From contig JAKSRI010000001.1 of the NCBI GenBank assembly GCA_024403695.1, forward strand, positions 1-64,000: a DNA stretch of 64,000 bases. The letters are read 5' to 3'. The notes beneath the pieces were generated by a model. The model saw only the letters and a program-made list of their open reading frames with translations, searched no databases and was not told where the DNA came from. A program made the translations under genes and the position numbers. This DNA is from Saccharofermentans sp. (GTDB lineage Bacteria > Bacillota > Clostridia > Saccharofermentanales > Saccharofermentanaceae). The stretch's first letter is position 1, and each line of letters opens with the position of its first letter. Shown in pieces: positions 23,982 to 34,107 of this stretch.

Positions 23982-25977
23982 TGTCCTTGATAAGCAGACC
24001 GCCAATGCCATCAAAGCCGGTGAGGTAATCGAGAGACCAGTTTCTGTTGTTAAAGAGCTGGTGGACAACTCCATCGACGCTGGTGCGACAACCATCAAGG
24101 TCGAGTTCGAAAGCGGTGGCATCTCACTTATCCGCGTTACTGACAACGGTATCGGAATGGACAGAGAGGATGCAGAGAAGTCATTTCTCATTCACGCCAC
24201 ATCAAAGATTACTAAGATTGAAGACATTTATGATTTGTCCACTCAAGGTTTCCGTGGTGAGGCGTTGGCATCTATTTCCGCTTGCGCTGATGTAACTATG
24301 GTTACAAAGCAAGCTGATAGTGATATCGGTACTATCATTAAGTATGAAGCTGGCGAGCTCGTTAAGTGTTGCGAGACAGTTTCCGACACAGGTACAGTTA
24401 TTACAGTCACCTCCTTATTTGCTAATATTCCTGCCCGCTATAAGTTCCTGAAGAAGGACTCCACAGAGGGCATGTATATCTGCTCGCTTGTTGAAAAGCT
24501 GGCAGTTATTAATCCACATATCTCATTTAAACTCTACAAGGATGGAAAGCAGGTTCTTTCTACACCTGGTAATGGCGAGATGTTGGACACAATTTATAGT
24601 GTTTACGGTAAGCAAGTCGCTACTGGACTTGTGCCTGTAAACTATGAGTACGAAGGTATTAAGCTTCGTGGCTATACTGGTAAGACAGATCTCGTTCACG
24701 GCAACCGTAGCATGCAGTATATCTACGTAAATGAGCGCTGCATCAAGAGCGCATCAATTACTGCAGCCATCGATGAGGCATATCGCAATTCTGTCATGAA
24801 GAACCGCTTCCCAGTATGTTTCCTTTGTATTTATGTTCCAGCTGGTGGGGTAGACGTTAACGTTCATCCACAGAAGGCTGAAGTTAAGTTTTCAAACGAT
24901 TCAGATGTATTCCGTCTCGTTTATCATGGTATAAAAAATGCTATCTTCGAGACTTCTGAGGCGAAGTCACAGTTCAGCGGAATCTCTTCCGGTGAGTCAT
25001 CGGAGCCAGCTAGTTCAACTACTGTTGTTCCAGAGTCCAAGAAACTTCGTCCAGCAGGAACACAGCTCTCGTATGATCTCACATCTCGTTCAGGTTCATC
25101 TGTATCATCTGGTACTATCGATACACCAACTGTATCTCAGACTAAGGCGGCTACAGATCTTCTTCAGATTCTTTCTGAGTTCAAGCCTGACATTAATATG
25201 ATTAAGAATGATGAGCCATCAGAGCCTGCTCCAGTGGAGATGCCGGTTAACCCAATGTCACCAGTATCTGAGCTTGCAGAAGGGCCTGAATCTCCAGCAG
25301 AAGAACCAGTTGAAGAACCAGCAGAGCAGTTCATTCCACGCAGCCAGGATCCTGATAGCGACATCTATGAGATCTTGCATTCTAAGTTCATTGGTTTCTT
25401 ATTTACTACATACATAATCATGCAATCTGGCGATAATGTATTCTTTATCGATCAGCATGCAGCTCATGAGCGCGTGCTCTATGAGCGATTCATGAAGAGA
25501 CGTTCCACTCAGGATGAGGAAGCATCTAATGTTCAGACTCTCTTGGTGCCACAAATAGTGTCATTATCTACAGCTGATTTCTCATTTGTCAGTGACAATA
25601 TCGAGAATTTCCAGAAGGCTGGATTCGATATAGATATCATGGGCTCACGTCAGATTGCACTTAGATCTATTCCGATTGCAGATTCTCATGCCACAAGACT
25701 TAAGAATATGTCCAAACCATCTGTTATCTTCGAGAACATTCTCTCTGATATGAAGAGAGAAGTACCTGCCAAGAATAACATCTGGTATTCGCTTATTCAG
25801 ACAACAGCATGTAAGGCTGCTATCAAGGCTCACGACGTCATTACAGAAGAAGAGGCAATGTCTCTTATCGAGCAGTTGTCAGTCCTTGATGACCCATATC
25901 ACTGCGCTCATGGCAGACCAGTTTTTATTAAGGTTAGCCAGACAGAATTCGAGAAGAACTTCAAGAGAATTGTATGA
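23968..25977 (+). CDS. mutL: DNA mismatch repair endonuclease MutL
   Basis: A 669-residue GHKL ATPase and endonuclease. The chosen ATG (MGRINVLD) follows AAGGAGG by 6 bases and overlaps mutS by 14 bases. N-terminal motifs are 'VKELVDNSIDAG', 'DNGIGMD' and 'TQGFRGEAL'. A poorly conserved Ser/Pro/Glu-rich linker spans about residues 340-470. The C-terminal domain has the metal motif DQHAAHERVLYE (about 495-506) and 'CAHGRP', the marks of nicking MutL proteins in bacteria without MutH. It ends in an ATGA overlap with miaA. Confidence 0.97.
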   Translation: MGRINVLDKQTANAIKAGEVIERPVSVVKELVDNSIDAGATTIKVEFESGGISLIRVTDNGIGMDREDAEKSFLIHATSKITKIEDIYDLSTQGFRGEALASISACADVTMVTKQADSDIGTIIKYEAGELVKCCETVSDTGTVITVTSLFANIPARYKFLKKDSTEGMYICSLVEKLAVINPHISFKLYKDGKQVLSTPGNGEMLDTIYSVYGKQVATGLVPVNYEYEGIKLRGYTGKTDLVHGNRSMQYIYVNERCIKSASITAAIDEAYRNSVMKNRFPVCFLCIYVPAGGVDVNVHPQKAEVKFSNDSDVFRLVYHGIKNAIFETSEAKSQFSGISSGESSEPASSTTVVPESKKLRPAGTQLSYDLTSRSGSSVSSGTIDTPTVSQTKAATDLLQILSEFKPDINMIKNDEPSEPAPVEMPVNPMSPVSELAEGPESPAEEPVEEPAEQFIPRSQDPDSDIYEILHSKFIGFLFTTYIIMQSGDNVFFIDQHAAHERVLYERFMKRRSTQDEEASNVQTLLVPQIVSLSTADFSFVSDNIENFQKAGFDIDIMGSRQIALRSIPIADSHATRLKNMSKPSVIFENILSDMKREVPAKNNIWYSLIQTTACKAAIKAHDVITEEEAMSLIEQLSVLDDPYHCAHGRPVFIKVSQTEFEKNFKRIV

Positions 25978-26939
25978 TTATCGAGAATTTACAAGAATAT
26001 ACAGGTTCCTATAAGGCAATCCCGATAATCTGCGGTCCAACTGCCAGCGGTAAGAGTTCCGTTGCTCTCGAATTATGCAAGAAACTAGGTGGTGAGCTCG
26101 TTTCCTGCGATTCTATGCAGATTTATAAGTATCTAGATGTTGGTACAGCAAAGGCTACTAAGGAAGAGCGTGAGGCCGTTCCTCATCACATGATTGATAT
26201 TCTGGAGCCAGGCGAGAACTATTCAGTTAATGACTATCTCGAGGCATGCAAAGCTGAGATATTAGAGATCCTCTCCAGAGGTAAGCTCCCAGTAATCTGC
26301 GGTGGTACAGGTCAGTATGTATCTGCACTTCGTGACGGCATCAAGTATGTTGAAGAGCCAGTTCCTCAGGAGTTCATGGATACTCTCTATAAAGAGGTAG
26401 AAGAGTCCGGTATCGAGCGCATCTACGAAGAGCTTTCCACAGTAGATCCAGAAGCTGTTAAGAATATTCATCCTAATAACACTAGACGTGTACTTCGTGC
26501 ATACGCTATCTATAAGGTGACAGGTAAGACTTTCACTCAGTGGAACAGCGAATCCAAGAAGTCTGGTCCGATGTTCCCATTCGTGCTCTTCGAGCCTGAT
26601 TACGAGGATTGCCGCGACGTACTCTACGATCGAATCAATAAAAGAGTAGACATCATGATGGACGAAGGCCTCCTCGATGAGGTTAACTATCTCTATTCAT
26701 TAGATGCCGATAGAAAATCTACATGCTTCCAGGCTATAGGCTATAAGGAATTCGCCATGTATGTAGAGACCAGAACTCAGGAAGCTCTGGATCGCGCCAT
26801 ATATGAGGTGAAGCTTAATTCTCGTCACTATGCGAAGCGCCAGCTCACATGGTTCAGATATATCGATAACATAATTAAGCTAAATCCTAATAACTCCATG
26901 GAAACTAACTTGGATACTATTATTCAGGCCATCACATAA
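25974..26939 (+). CDS. miaA: tRNA dimethylallyltransferase
   Basis: A 321-residue enzyme that transfers dimethylallyl to A37 of tRNA, the step before MiaB. The P-loop is GPTASGKS. Further family motifs are 'SCDSMQIYK', 'VPHHMIDI', 'CGGTGQYVSAL', 'NTRRVLRA' and 'RQLTWFR' near the C-terminus. The start overlaps mutL (ATGA), although this leaves about 12 extra residues before the usual N-terminal strand. It is the last gene of the operon and converges on lexA. Confidence 0.96.
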   Translation: MIIENLQEYTGSYKAIPIICGPTASGKSSVALELCKKLGGELVSCDSMQIYKYLDVGTAKATKEEREAVPHHMIDILEPGENYSVNDYLEACKAEILEILSRGKLPVICGGTGQYVSALRDGIKYVEEPVPQEFMDTLYKEVEESGIERIYEELSTVDPEAVKNIHPNNTRRVLRAYAIYKVTGKTFTQWNSESKKSGPMFPFVLFEPDYEDCRDVLYDRINKRVDIMMDEGLLDEVNYLYSLDADRKSTCFQAIGYKEFAMYVETRTQEALDRAIYEVKLNSRHYAKRQLTWFRYIDNIIKLNPNNSMETNLDTIIQAIT

Positions 26940-26940
26940 T

Positions 26941-27120
26941 AACCATAAGTTATAAGAATCAACTCTTAATAACTAATAGTTAATTAATTCGCAAATAATC
27001 GAGATATTTGGCTATCTTCCAAGAAAATTACTATAAAAACCGTATATAAATACCCCTGTGCTTGCTATAGTCACATTTACATCGCGATAGTAAGTCCAGG
27101 GGGAACTTATATGGTTTTTT
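26941..27120. other. Structured intergenic region between miaA and lexA
   Basis: AACCATAAGTT (26941-26951) pairs with AACTTATATGGTT (27104-27116) near the two ends. Nested inside is a long imperfect hairpin (27053-27102): CCCCTG with CAGGGG, CTT with AAG, and CTAT with ATAG, around an 18-base loop. A run of six T follows the outer right arm. It may be a shared terminator or a small structured RNA. Confidence 0.5.
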
Positions 27121-27122
27121 AA

Positions 27123-27779
27123 TTAGTTAATTGTATATCTATGGAGGCCAACAACTTTACCGAGAATCTTGCAATCCTCAGTATCGAATGGAATAGGCTC
27201 ATAAAGGTCATTCTCAGGGAAGAGATAAGGACGGCCATTCATGTGACCATATCTCTTAACTGTAGCTTCATCTCCAATAAGAGCAGCAATAATGTCACCT
27301 TCGTCGCAGGAATCTTGCTTACGAACGATGATATAGTCGCCGTCAAGGATGTGAGCGTTGATCATACTAGTTCCAGAAACACGTAAGAGGAAACTCTCAT
27401 TGCTTCCTATAAGTGACTTATTTACATATACATAATCTGAATAATCTTCATGCGCATAGATTGGCTGACCAGCTGTAATCTTACCGATGCAGTTAAGTCT
27501 TACAACGTTAGAAGGAACCTTCTCTGAACCAAGAGGAGTAACTTCAGCTTCGTCAGAATCTGTATTCTTAAGGATAATGGCTCTTCTCATGCCAGGACGA
27601 TACTCGATGAGCCCGAGCTCATCGAGCTTCTTAAGATATGTATGAACAGAAGAAGTAGACTTCAATTCTGCGCCTTTACAAATGTCTCTTACTGATGGTG
27701 ATAATGCGTTCTCGTGAATATACTGCTTAACAAACTGATAAACTCTGTCGATAGACTTAGTGGATTTTAATTCAGACAT
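27123..27779 (-). CDS. lexA: SOS repressor LexA
   Basis: A 218-residue repressor with an N-terminal winged helix ('SPSVRDICKGAELKSTSSVHTYL') and a C-terminal S24 self-cleaving domain. The cleavage site Ala103-Gly104 (ITAGQP), Ser138 (SGTSM) and Lys175 (ATVKRY) are all present. ATG 27779 follows GGAGGT by 5 bases, and the longer upstream frame lacks such support. Two SOS-type boxes lie 49-78 bases upstream, consistent with self-repression. It is divergent from a two-gene operon that shares those boxes and convergent with the mismatch-repair operon. Confidence 0.96.
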   Translation of the reverse strand: MSELKSTKSIDRVYQFVKQYIHENALSPSVRDICKGAELKSTSSVHTYLKKLDELGLIEYRPGMRRAIILKNTDSDEAEVTPLGSEKVPSNVVRLNCIGKITAGQPIYAHEDYSDYVYVNKSLIGSNESFLLRVSGTSMINAHILDGDYIIVRKQDSCDEGDIIAALIGDEATVKRYGHMNGRPYLFPENDLYEPIPFDTEDCKILGKVVGLHRYTIN

Positions 27780-27827
27780 TTTGACCTCCAAACATATTTT
27801 TGTTTTCTTGCCTACTATTTTATAAAA

Positions 27828-27841
27828 AGAACGTTTGTGTG
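27828..27841. promoter_or_regulatory. Predicted LexA box 1
   Basis: AGAACGTTTGTGTG has the left half GAAC and a partly matching right half relative to the Gram-positive SOS consensus CGAAC-N4-GTTCG. It is weaker than box 2. Confidence 0.5.
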
Positions 27842-27842
27842 T

Positions 27843-27856
27843 CAAACACTTGTTCG
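27843..27856. promoter_or_regulatory. Predicted LexA box 2
   Basis: CAAACACTTGTTCG differs from the consensus CGAAC-N4-GTTCG at one position. It lies between divergent lexA and the small HTH gene, one base from box 1, so LexA dimers could bind side by side. Confidence 0.7.
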
Positions 27857-27889
27857 TATTTTCGACGAAGAATTTTGGAGGGAATTTTT

Positions 27890-28390
27890 ATGGAAAATAT
27901 AAACAAAAAACAGCTTAAAATCAGACTCAGCACTTTATATGACGACCTTAATCTGCGTAATTCCATGGCAGCGGATATGCTCGCCCTAATTAACGAAGCC
28001 AGCTGCGACAGGGATGAGTTGTTTAATAACATTTATTTTAGGGAAAATTCGCCACTTAAGATCATGAAATATTATTTTCATCCCATGGTCAAAGGGGACG
28101 TTACTGAGGAGATGCTTAACATTTCTAGCAATTTCGACGTGTTCTTGCGCGAGATGTATAACAATGCCAGGAAAATCATGGACCAGCACACAAATGCCGT
28201 CACGTTACTGCTTATTTTGCTTTCGTTGCCGCGCCCTTACTGCGAGGTCATGTACTTTCGCCACTACAAAAGATTTTCCCGTGAGGACGTCATGTCCCGA
28301 ATGTTCCTTAGCAGAAGCTCTTATTACCGCATTTATGACGACGCCTTTAACATGATTCTGGAGAAGCTGCAGCAGGAGGTAACGGCATGA
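27890..28390 (+). CDS. Small HTH protein, ArpU/sigma-region-4-like, divergent from lexA
   Basis: A 166-residue protein starting at the ATG after GGAGGG. The N-terminal half is helical and unassigned. The C-terminal ~50 residues ('LPRPYCEVMYFRHYKRFSRE..' then 'MFLSRSSYYRIYDDAF') have the spacing of a sigma-70 region 4 or ArpU-type helix-turn-helix found in phage late-gene regulators. It shares the promoter region and paired LexA boxes with lexA and overlaps the next gene by four bases (ATGA), so both may be damage-inducible. Codons are GC-richer than in neighbouring housekeeping genes. Confidence 0.6.
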   Translation: MENINKKQLKIRLSTLYDDLNLRNSMAADMLALINEASCDRDELFNNIYFRENSPLKIMKYYFHPMVKGDVTEEMLNISSNFDVFLREMYNNARKIMDQHTNAVTLLLILLSLPRPYCEVMYFRHYKRFSREDVMSRMFLSRSSYYRIYDDAFNMILEKLQQEVTA

Positions 28391-28953
28391 AATACATCGT
28401 TTGCTTTGATTACAACACCTGTACCCGCAGCGTGGTCCGTCAGGAGGGGGTGGTGTCTAGTGATGAGCTCCAGGGTCTCATTGAAGTGGAGTCCTTCCAG
28501 GAACTTTATAACGAGCTCATGGCACGAAAGCCAAAGGACCAGATTCTCGTGGTGGCCTGCTATCCCATGCGGGAGGCAATGCTCACTTTCGTCACCCCAG
28601 ACCTCGAGTCCTACCAGAGGGCGGTGGGGGGTAACATACAGTTTGTGTCGGTGGCGCCTTACGCGGACATCATCTGCAACGAAGAGGGAAAGCTTAACCA
28701 TTTGAAACTTAACCGTGGACTCTACCGTAACGGCACCCTGGTGGATGTCATTGCCGGCCCCATGTTTTTCGTGGGCGTTGATGACGAGGGAAGGACCATC
28801 TCTCTGACTTGCGGCGAAATGGAGAAAATTTACTACAGGTTTCTGGAACCGGAAGTTTTTGTCCGTGATCGTGAGAAAGGATTGTGCGGGATTAAGTGTT
28901 CCAGCGCTATTGCCGAGATTCTGCGTGAAAATAATATTTCAATAATAGGATAA
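28387..28953 (+). CDS. DUF3846-domain protein
   Basis: A 188-residue soluble protein. Residues about 78-140 ('PYADIICNEEG' through 'NGTLVDVIAGPMFFVGVDDEGRTISLT') match the DUF3846 pattern of an N-x-x-L/R...D-V/I-I-A-G strand pair, a domain often found on plasmids, phages and conjugative elements. The N-terminal 75 residues are unassigned. It is coupled to the HTH gene by an ATGA overlap. Codon choice (GTGGTGGCC, ATGCGGGAG) is GC-rich and unlike its neighbours, hinting at acquired DNA. The molecular function is unknown. Confidence 0.65.
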   Translation: MKYIVCFDYNTCTRSVVRQEGVVSSDELQGLIEVESFQELYNELMARKPKDQILVVACYPMREAMLTFVTPDLESYQRAVGGNIQFVSVAPYADIICNEEGKLNHLKLNRGLYRNGTLVDVIAGPMFFVGVDDEGRTISLTCGEMEKIYYRFLEPEVFVRDREKGLCGIKCSSAIAEILRENNISIIG

Positions 28954-28959
28954 TAAATA

Positions 28960-28965
28960 TATAAT
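28960..28965 (+). promoter_or_regulatory. -10 box six bases before a start codon (probable leaderless promoter)
   Basis: A perfect TATAAT is followed by six bases and ATG 28972. No ribosome site exists in the window before the start. A competing ATG at 28968 opens only three codons before TAA. Confidence 0.6.
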
Positions 28966-28971
28966 CTATGT

Positions 28972-29424
28972 ATGCGTAAAAGTAGTCCAAATCCGTATAA
29001 TGCCAATAGGGCACCTGTTAATAAGGAGGTATCCTTCGTAGATACCTGTAAGGATATTGCGCATTCTGTTGCAAGAACTACTGTCAGATATTTCAAAAAC
29101 ATCCCACATAAGGTGCGCGATTACATTAAGCGTCGCGTAAATGAGTATAAGCGTAAGCCAGCTCGTACTGAGGCTAATAAGGTTTATGTTCTAGTGGGTT
29201 ACACATCCAAGAAACATATAGATGATAAGTATAATGCGGAGCGTACACTTATTGTTTTACGTCGTGGTTTGCTGGCGCTTATCTTCGTTCTTATAATATT
29301 TATTACTATTAATTCTGTAGTCCCAAAGCTCAAAGTAGGTAAGTATGGAGACATTTTTGGAATTGGCTCCGTGCATGAACTTGCAGAAAATGACCCATTT
29401 TCCCGCGGAAATGATAAAAATTAA
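28972..29424 (+). CDS. Single-span membrane protein of unknown function
   Basis: 150 residues. The first ~95 are strongly basic and hydrophilic, followed by one transmembrane segment (about 100-121, 'GLLALIFVLIIFITINS') and a short 30-residue tail. By the positive-inside rule the large N-terminal part is cytoplasmic. I recognise no family. A TATAAT six bases before the ATG and the lack of a ribosome site suggest a leaderless transcript, so it need not belong to the upstream operon. Confidence 0.65.
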   Translation: MRKSSPNPYNANRAPVNKEVSFVDTCKDIAHSVARTTVRYFKNIPHKVRDYIKRRVNEYKRKPARTEANKVYVLVGYTSKKHIDDKYNAERTLIVLRRGLLALIFVLIIFITINSVVPKLKVGKYGDIFGIGSVHELAENDPFSRGNDKN

Positions 29425-29507
29425 TTAATTTTTGCAATTTTTGAATTTTGATATTGCATAGAGCGTCCGTTTAGTATAAATTAATATTACTTTGTGAATT
29501 TTTATGA

Positions 29508-30899
<1,392 letters not shown>

Positions 30900-30932
30900 T
30901 TCTTAATTAGAATTTGAATTGACCTAATTAAT

Positions 30933-30967
30933 AACTGCCTCAGGATTATTCCTGGGGCAGTTTTTTG
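30933..30967 (+). terminator. Rho-independent terminator of gdhA
   Basis: ACTGCCTCAGG pairs with CCTGGGGCAGT around ATTATT, followed by six T. Confidence 0.93.
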
Positions 30968-31036
30968 CGCGCTGAAACAAAATATATATGACTTTGATGT
31001 ATAATCAAATGTGGAATAAACAAGCGGAGAATAGAT

Positions 31037-32431
31037 ATGTCATATAATACGAATTCAACAAATAATTACGAGAATAACAAGCCACCACTAATTATTGTTA
31101 TCTTTGTCATGGTAGTGGGTATTGCTTTGGCATGTGTAGGCATAGTGCAGCGTCTCGAAATGAAGAGTAAAGCCAAGTACTTTGCCACTACCGAGGGTGT
31201 AATTGTTGGTTATGAAGGTTCCTCTAAAGGTTCTACTTCGGCCGCTGTGTATGAGTATGAAGTATACGGATTTACTTATACAAAAACTGAATCTGTAAGT
31301 ACTGCAGGTAAGCAGGAAATTGGCAAGAAGATAACTGTCAGATATAACCCTGCCGATCCTATAGATGCATTTACTGATTCACCAGCGAATACATCGCTTC
31401 TGTTTACAACAATTGGTGTGTTTTTCTTTGTTGTTGGCCTTGTTCTGCTTCTTCAGGCGGTAGAAATCTTCGAGAAAAATATATCGGATTTCATTACTGC
31501 TATTTTGATAAGTGGAATATTTATTGGTTTCCCAATTGTATTTATAACGGCTATTCCAGGTCTTCCTATCATTGTAATGGCTATCTTGCTAATATTGATG
31601 GCGGCAGGTTTAATTATTATTGTAAGCCTCATATATCGCACCTTCATCAAGAAGGATATATCTGACAGCCAACCATTTATTCAGCACGTCGATAGTATCT
31701 ACGACACTCCATATGGCGAGAAAGTTGAACAACTCAGAGAGAAGGCCGTTGCCTTCAAAAAGTATTACGTAATTGCCACTTTAATTGTTGCGGTTATTGT
31801 ATTTATTTTTGTTGCTATCCAGCTTCCAAGTAAGATTAAACAAGCCAGAGAGGCCAAGTCCACAATTCCTCAGGAACTTAAGAAGGAAATCAGCGACAAG
31901 AATGTGGCAGATTATTGCGGTGTGAGTAAGACACAGGTTCCAGAATACATTGTGTACGAGTGCGAGATTATAGATCGCCAGGAGGATACTTATTTCATCA
32001 AAGAGGTAGCAGGACTCCCTATGGCTGTCTTGTCTGATGAAGAATTTGAAGTAGGTGAGACAATTTATTGGGTTGAGATTCCAGGCCACGGAAGAATTCT
32101 TTATGACAAGGATGAATACACATACAATGGTTCCAATACACCAGAGAATTCAGACCGTTATAATAGTGATGGTAAGTGTATCCTTACTGACGAATTAATT
32201 AAGGATTACTGCGGCGGGGAGCCAACTTCCATAACAGAAGTAATTTTCAGCTATAATGATCAAAAAGAATTCTTCTTCGTTGATGCAAATGGTACCGAGT
32301 ATTTATATATAGTACCTAACGAATATTTGGGTTATTATCTTGGCATCAAAGAAGGCGCTGTTTATTACTATGTTGTAGTCAATAACATTGAGTATTTCTT
32401 CAGTGGAGACTTATATACATGTTCAAAATAG
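31037..32431 (+). CDS. DUF3592 membrane protein
   Basis: A 464-residue protein. Transmembrane segments lie at about 17-37, 118-142, 152-200 (two) and 245-266. Between the first two is a DUF3592 domain (about 45-112, 'TEGVIVGYEG...YEYEVYGFTYTKT....VRYNPADP'), a small extracytoplasmic beta domain. The C-terminal ~200 residues after the last span are hydrophilic with two similar halves and are unassigned. GCGGAGAA precedes the ATG. The next gene starts inside its last codons. DUF3592 has no known biochemical role. Confidence 0.75.
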   Translation: MSYNTNSTNNYENNKPPLIIVIFVMVVGIALACVGIVQRLEMKSKAKYFATTEGVIVGYEGSSKGSTSAAVYEYEVYGFTYTKTESVSTAGKQEIGKKITVRYNPADPIDAFTDSPANTSLLFTTIGVFFFVVGLVLLLQAVEIFEKNISDFITAILISGIFIGFPIVFITAIPGLPIIVMAILLILMAAGLIIIVSLIYRTFIKKDISDSQPFIQHVDSIYDTPYGEKVEQLREKAVAFKKYYVIATLIVAVIVFIFVAIQLPSKIKQAREAKSTIPQELKKEISDKNVADYCGVSKTQVPEYIVYECEIIDRQEDTYFIKEVAGLPMAVLSDEEFEVGETIYWVEIPGHGRILYDKDEYTYNGSNTPENSDRYNSDGKCILTDELIKDYCGGEPTSITEVIFSYNDQKEFFFVDANGTEYLYIVPNEYLGYYLGIKEGAVYYYVVVNNIEYFFSGDLYTCSK

Positions 32432-33090
32432 AAACTCACATGCACACAGCAGAAAGCAGCGCTTGTGCCACAATATCTGCCAAAGATCAGGTGCTCCAGT
32501 ACATCAGTGCTGGCTATGACGGCATACTTGTAACCGATCATTTTGTGAACGGTAACTCCGCCGTGGATCGCAGCCTGCCTTGGAAAGAGCAGATGCATCA
32601 GCAATTCGCAGGTTACCGCGCCGCCAAAGAGGCTGCTAAAGACCTTAATCTTAAGGTTTTCCTTGGTGTCGAGTATGCATATCACGGCACAGAGTTTCTT
32701 GTAATTGGTCTTGGTGAGGAGTATTTCGCCCAGCACGAGGAGCTTAAGGATGCTAGGCCAGAAGTTTTCCTGGAGGCCTTCAAAGACGCCGGGGCGGCCG
32801 TTATACAGGCGCACCCATTTCGTGAGGCAAGTTATATTAGCGAGATACGTTTGTATCCTAACATGGTGGACGCCATCGAGGGCTTTAACTATAGTAACCA
32901 CTACGACTGGAATCAGAAGGCGATAGCGTTGGCTCTCGGCTGTGACAAGCCAATAACTGCAGGCTCTGACTGCCATCACGCAGGTGGCGCGCACGCTGGA
33001 ATGTCCCTCGAGAAAAACAGCGAGACCACGCAGGAACTTGCTGACGTGATTAAAAGTGGCGAAGGGTTTATTTATTTCGAACAGATTTGA
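32419..33090 (+). CDS. PHP-domain metal-dependent hydrolase
   Basis: A 223-residue PHP protein. Metal ligands are in 'ETHMHTAESS' (residues 5-8), 'VTDHFVNG', 'GVEYAYHG', 'QAHPF' and 'GSDCHHAGG'. Family members are phosphoesterases or histidinol phosphatases, and the substrate cannot be told here. The start overlaps the DUF3592 gene by 13 bases, with GGAG 9 bases before it. Its 3' end overlaps the opposing pseudouridine synthase gene by 23 bases, tail to tail. Confidence 0.85.
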   Translation: MFKIETHMHTAESSACATISAKDQVLQYISAGYDGILVTDHFVNGNSAVDRSLPWKEQMHQQFAGYRAAKEAAKDLNLKVFLGVEYAYHGTEFLVIGLGEEYFAQHEELKDARPEVFLEAFKDAGAAVIQAHPFREASYISEIRLYPNMVDAIEGFNYSNHYDWNQKAIALALGCDKPITAGSDCHHAGGAHAGMSLEKNSETTQELADVIKSGEGFIYFEQI

Positions 33091-34000
33091 GATCGAACTC
33101 AGGGAAGACGCGGCGGATGTCCTCTGGCAGGTCGCTCACGAACGCCATCTCCTGGTTAAGAATTGGATGATAGAAACTTAAACTATATGCGTGGAGGCAC
33201 TGGCGGCCAACGAGCGCGTCAAGCTCTACCGCGTTCTCGAAATCATCACAAGAGTTATCAACAGAATTTGGACCATAAAGTCCGTCACCGATAAGCGGGT
33301 GGCCCTGCGAAAGGGAGTGCACGCGAATCTGGTGGCAACGGCCTGTCTCCAGGGTGAATTCCATAAGAGAAGTGTTGGCGCTTTCGTTCACGAGTAAAGT
33401 CTTGTAGTGAGTAACAGATGGGTGGCCCTCAGGGTCGCTGTCAGGGCAGATATCGCGAATCATGATAGAGTTAGGTCGACGTCTGATGGCGGCGTTAATA
33501 GTGCCCTCGGAAGGGTCATAAATGCCATAAACTGCAGCGAGATATTTCTTCTGGATGTTGGCGTTTTTCATGGCGTTATGAGTGTAGCCATTCTTCGCGA
33601 TTATGAGAAGTCCTGATGTCTCGCGGTCGAGTCGCATTACTGGGTGAAGTGGCAGATCAGAATTGCTGAGCATAGTAAGAAGTGAGTCGTCTAGGTGGCC
33701 GTGAGTAGGGTGTGTAACCATGCCTGCAGGCTTATCAACTACGGCGAGATATTCGTCCTCATAGACGATGTTGATTCCTGTGTCCTGTCGTAACATACCG
33801 GAGTCGTCCGCATAGGCGCAGAGCAGCACATCCCCCGTGTGTGCAGGGTCGATGACACGGGCATGAACACCGTTAAGTTCCACGGTTCCGTAGAGCTTGC
33901 ATTTCTTGATCATATTGCGGCTCATCTGGAGTTCTTTGCTCATAATATCGCGTATCTCGCGGCCGTCGTATTGTTCTGTTACAACAAGTTTAAATTCCAT
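33068..34000 (-). CDS. RluA-family RNA pseudouridine synthase
   Basis: A 310-residue enzyme with a short N-terminal S4-like segment ('EIRDIMSKELQMSRNMIKKCKLYGTVELNG') and a catalytic domain. The catalytic loop is 'VMRLDRETSGLLIIAKN', with the invariant Asp in RLDRETSG. Other motifs are 'VVDKPAGMVTHPT' and 'LETGRCHQIRVH'. Domain order and length fit the RluD/YlyB group, which act on 23S rRNA, but the exact uridine cannot be predicted. AAGGAAA precedes the start. It is divergent from rny. Confidence 0.92.
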   Translation of the reverse strand: MEFKLVVTEQYDGREIRDIMSKELQMSRNMIKKCKLYGTVELNGVHARVIDPAHTGDVLLCAYADDSGMLRQDTGINIVYEDEYLAVVDKPAGMVTHPTHGHLDDSLLTMLSNSDLPLHPVMRLDRETSGLLIIAKNGYTHNAMKNANIQKKYLAAVYGIYDPSEGTINAAIRRRPNSIMIRDICPDSDPEGHPSVTHYKTLLVNESANTSLMEFTLETGRCHQIRVHSLSQGHPLIGDGLYGPNSVDNSCDDFENAVELDALVGRQCLHAYSLSFYHPILNQEMAFVSDLPEDIRRVFPEFDLKSVRNK

Positions 34001-34107
34001 ATGTTTCCTTGACTCATTCTAAATTTATTTATACAATAAATCTTGGCTAATAATAGCCTTTAAATTGAACTTTGACAACTTAATATTTATTGGAGGTGAG
34101 TACCAAC

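Noticed and set aside
27780..27845. A 22-residue N-terminal extension of LexA
   Set aside because: GGAGGT lies just before ATG 27779, and the extension would read through the SOS-box promoter region.
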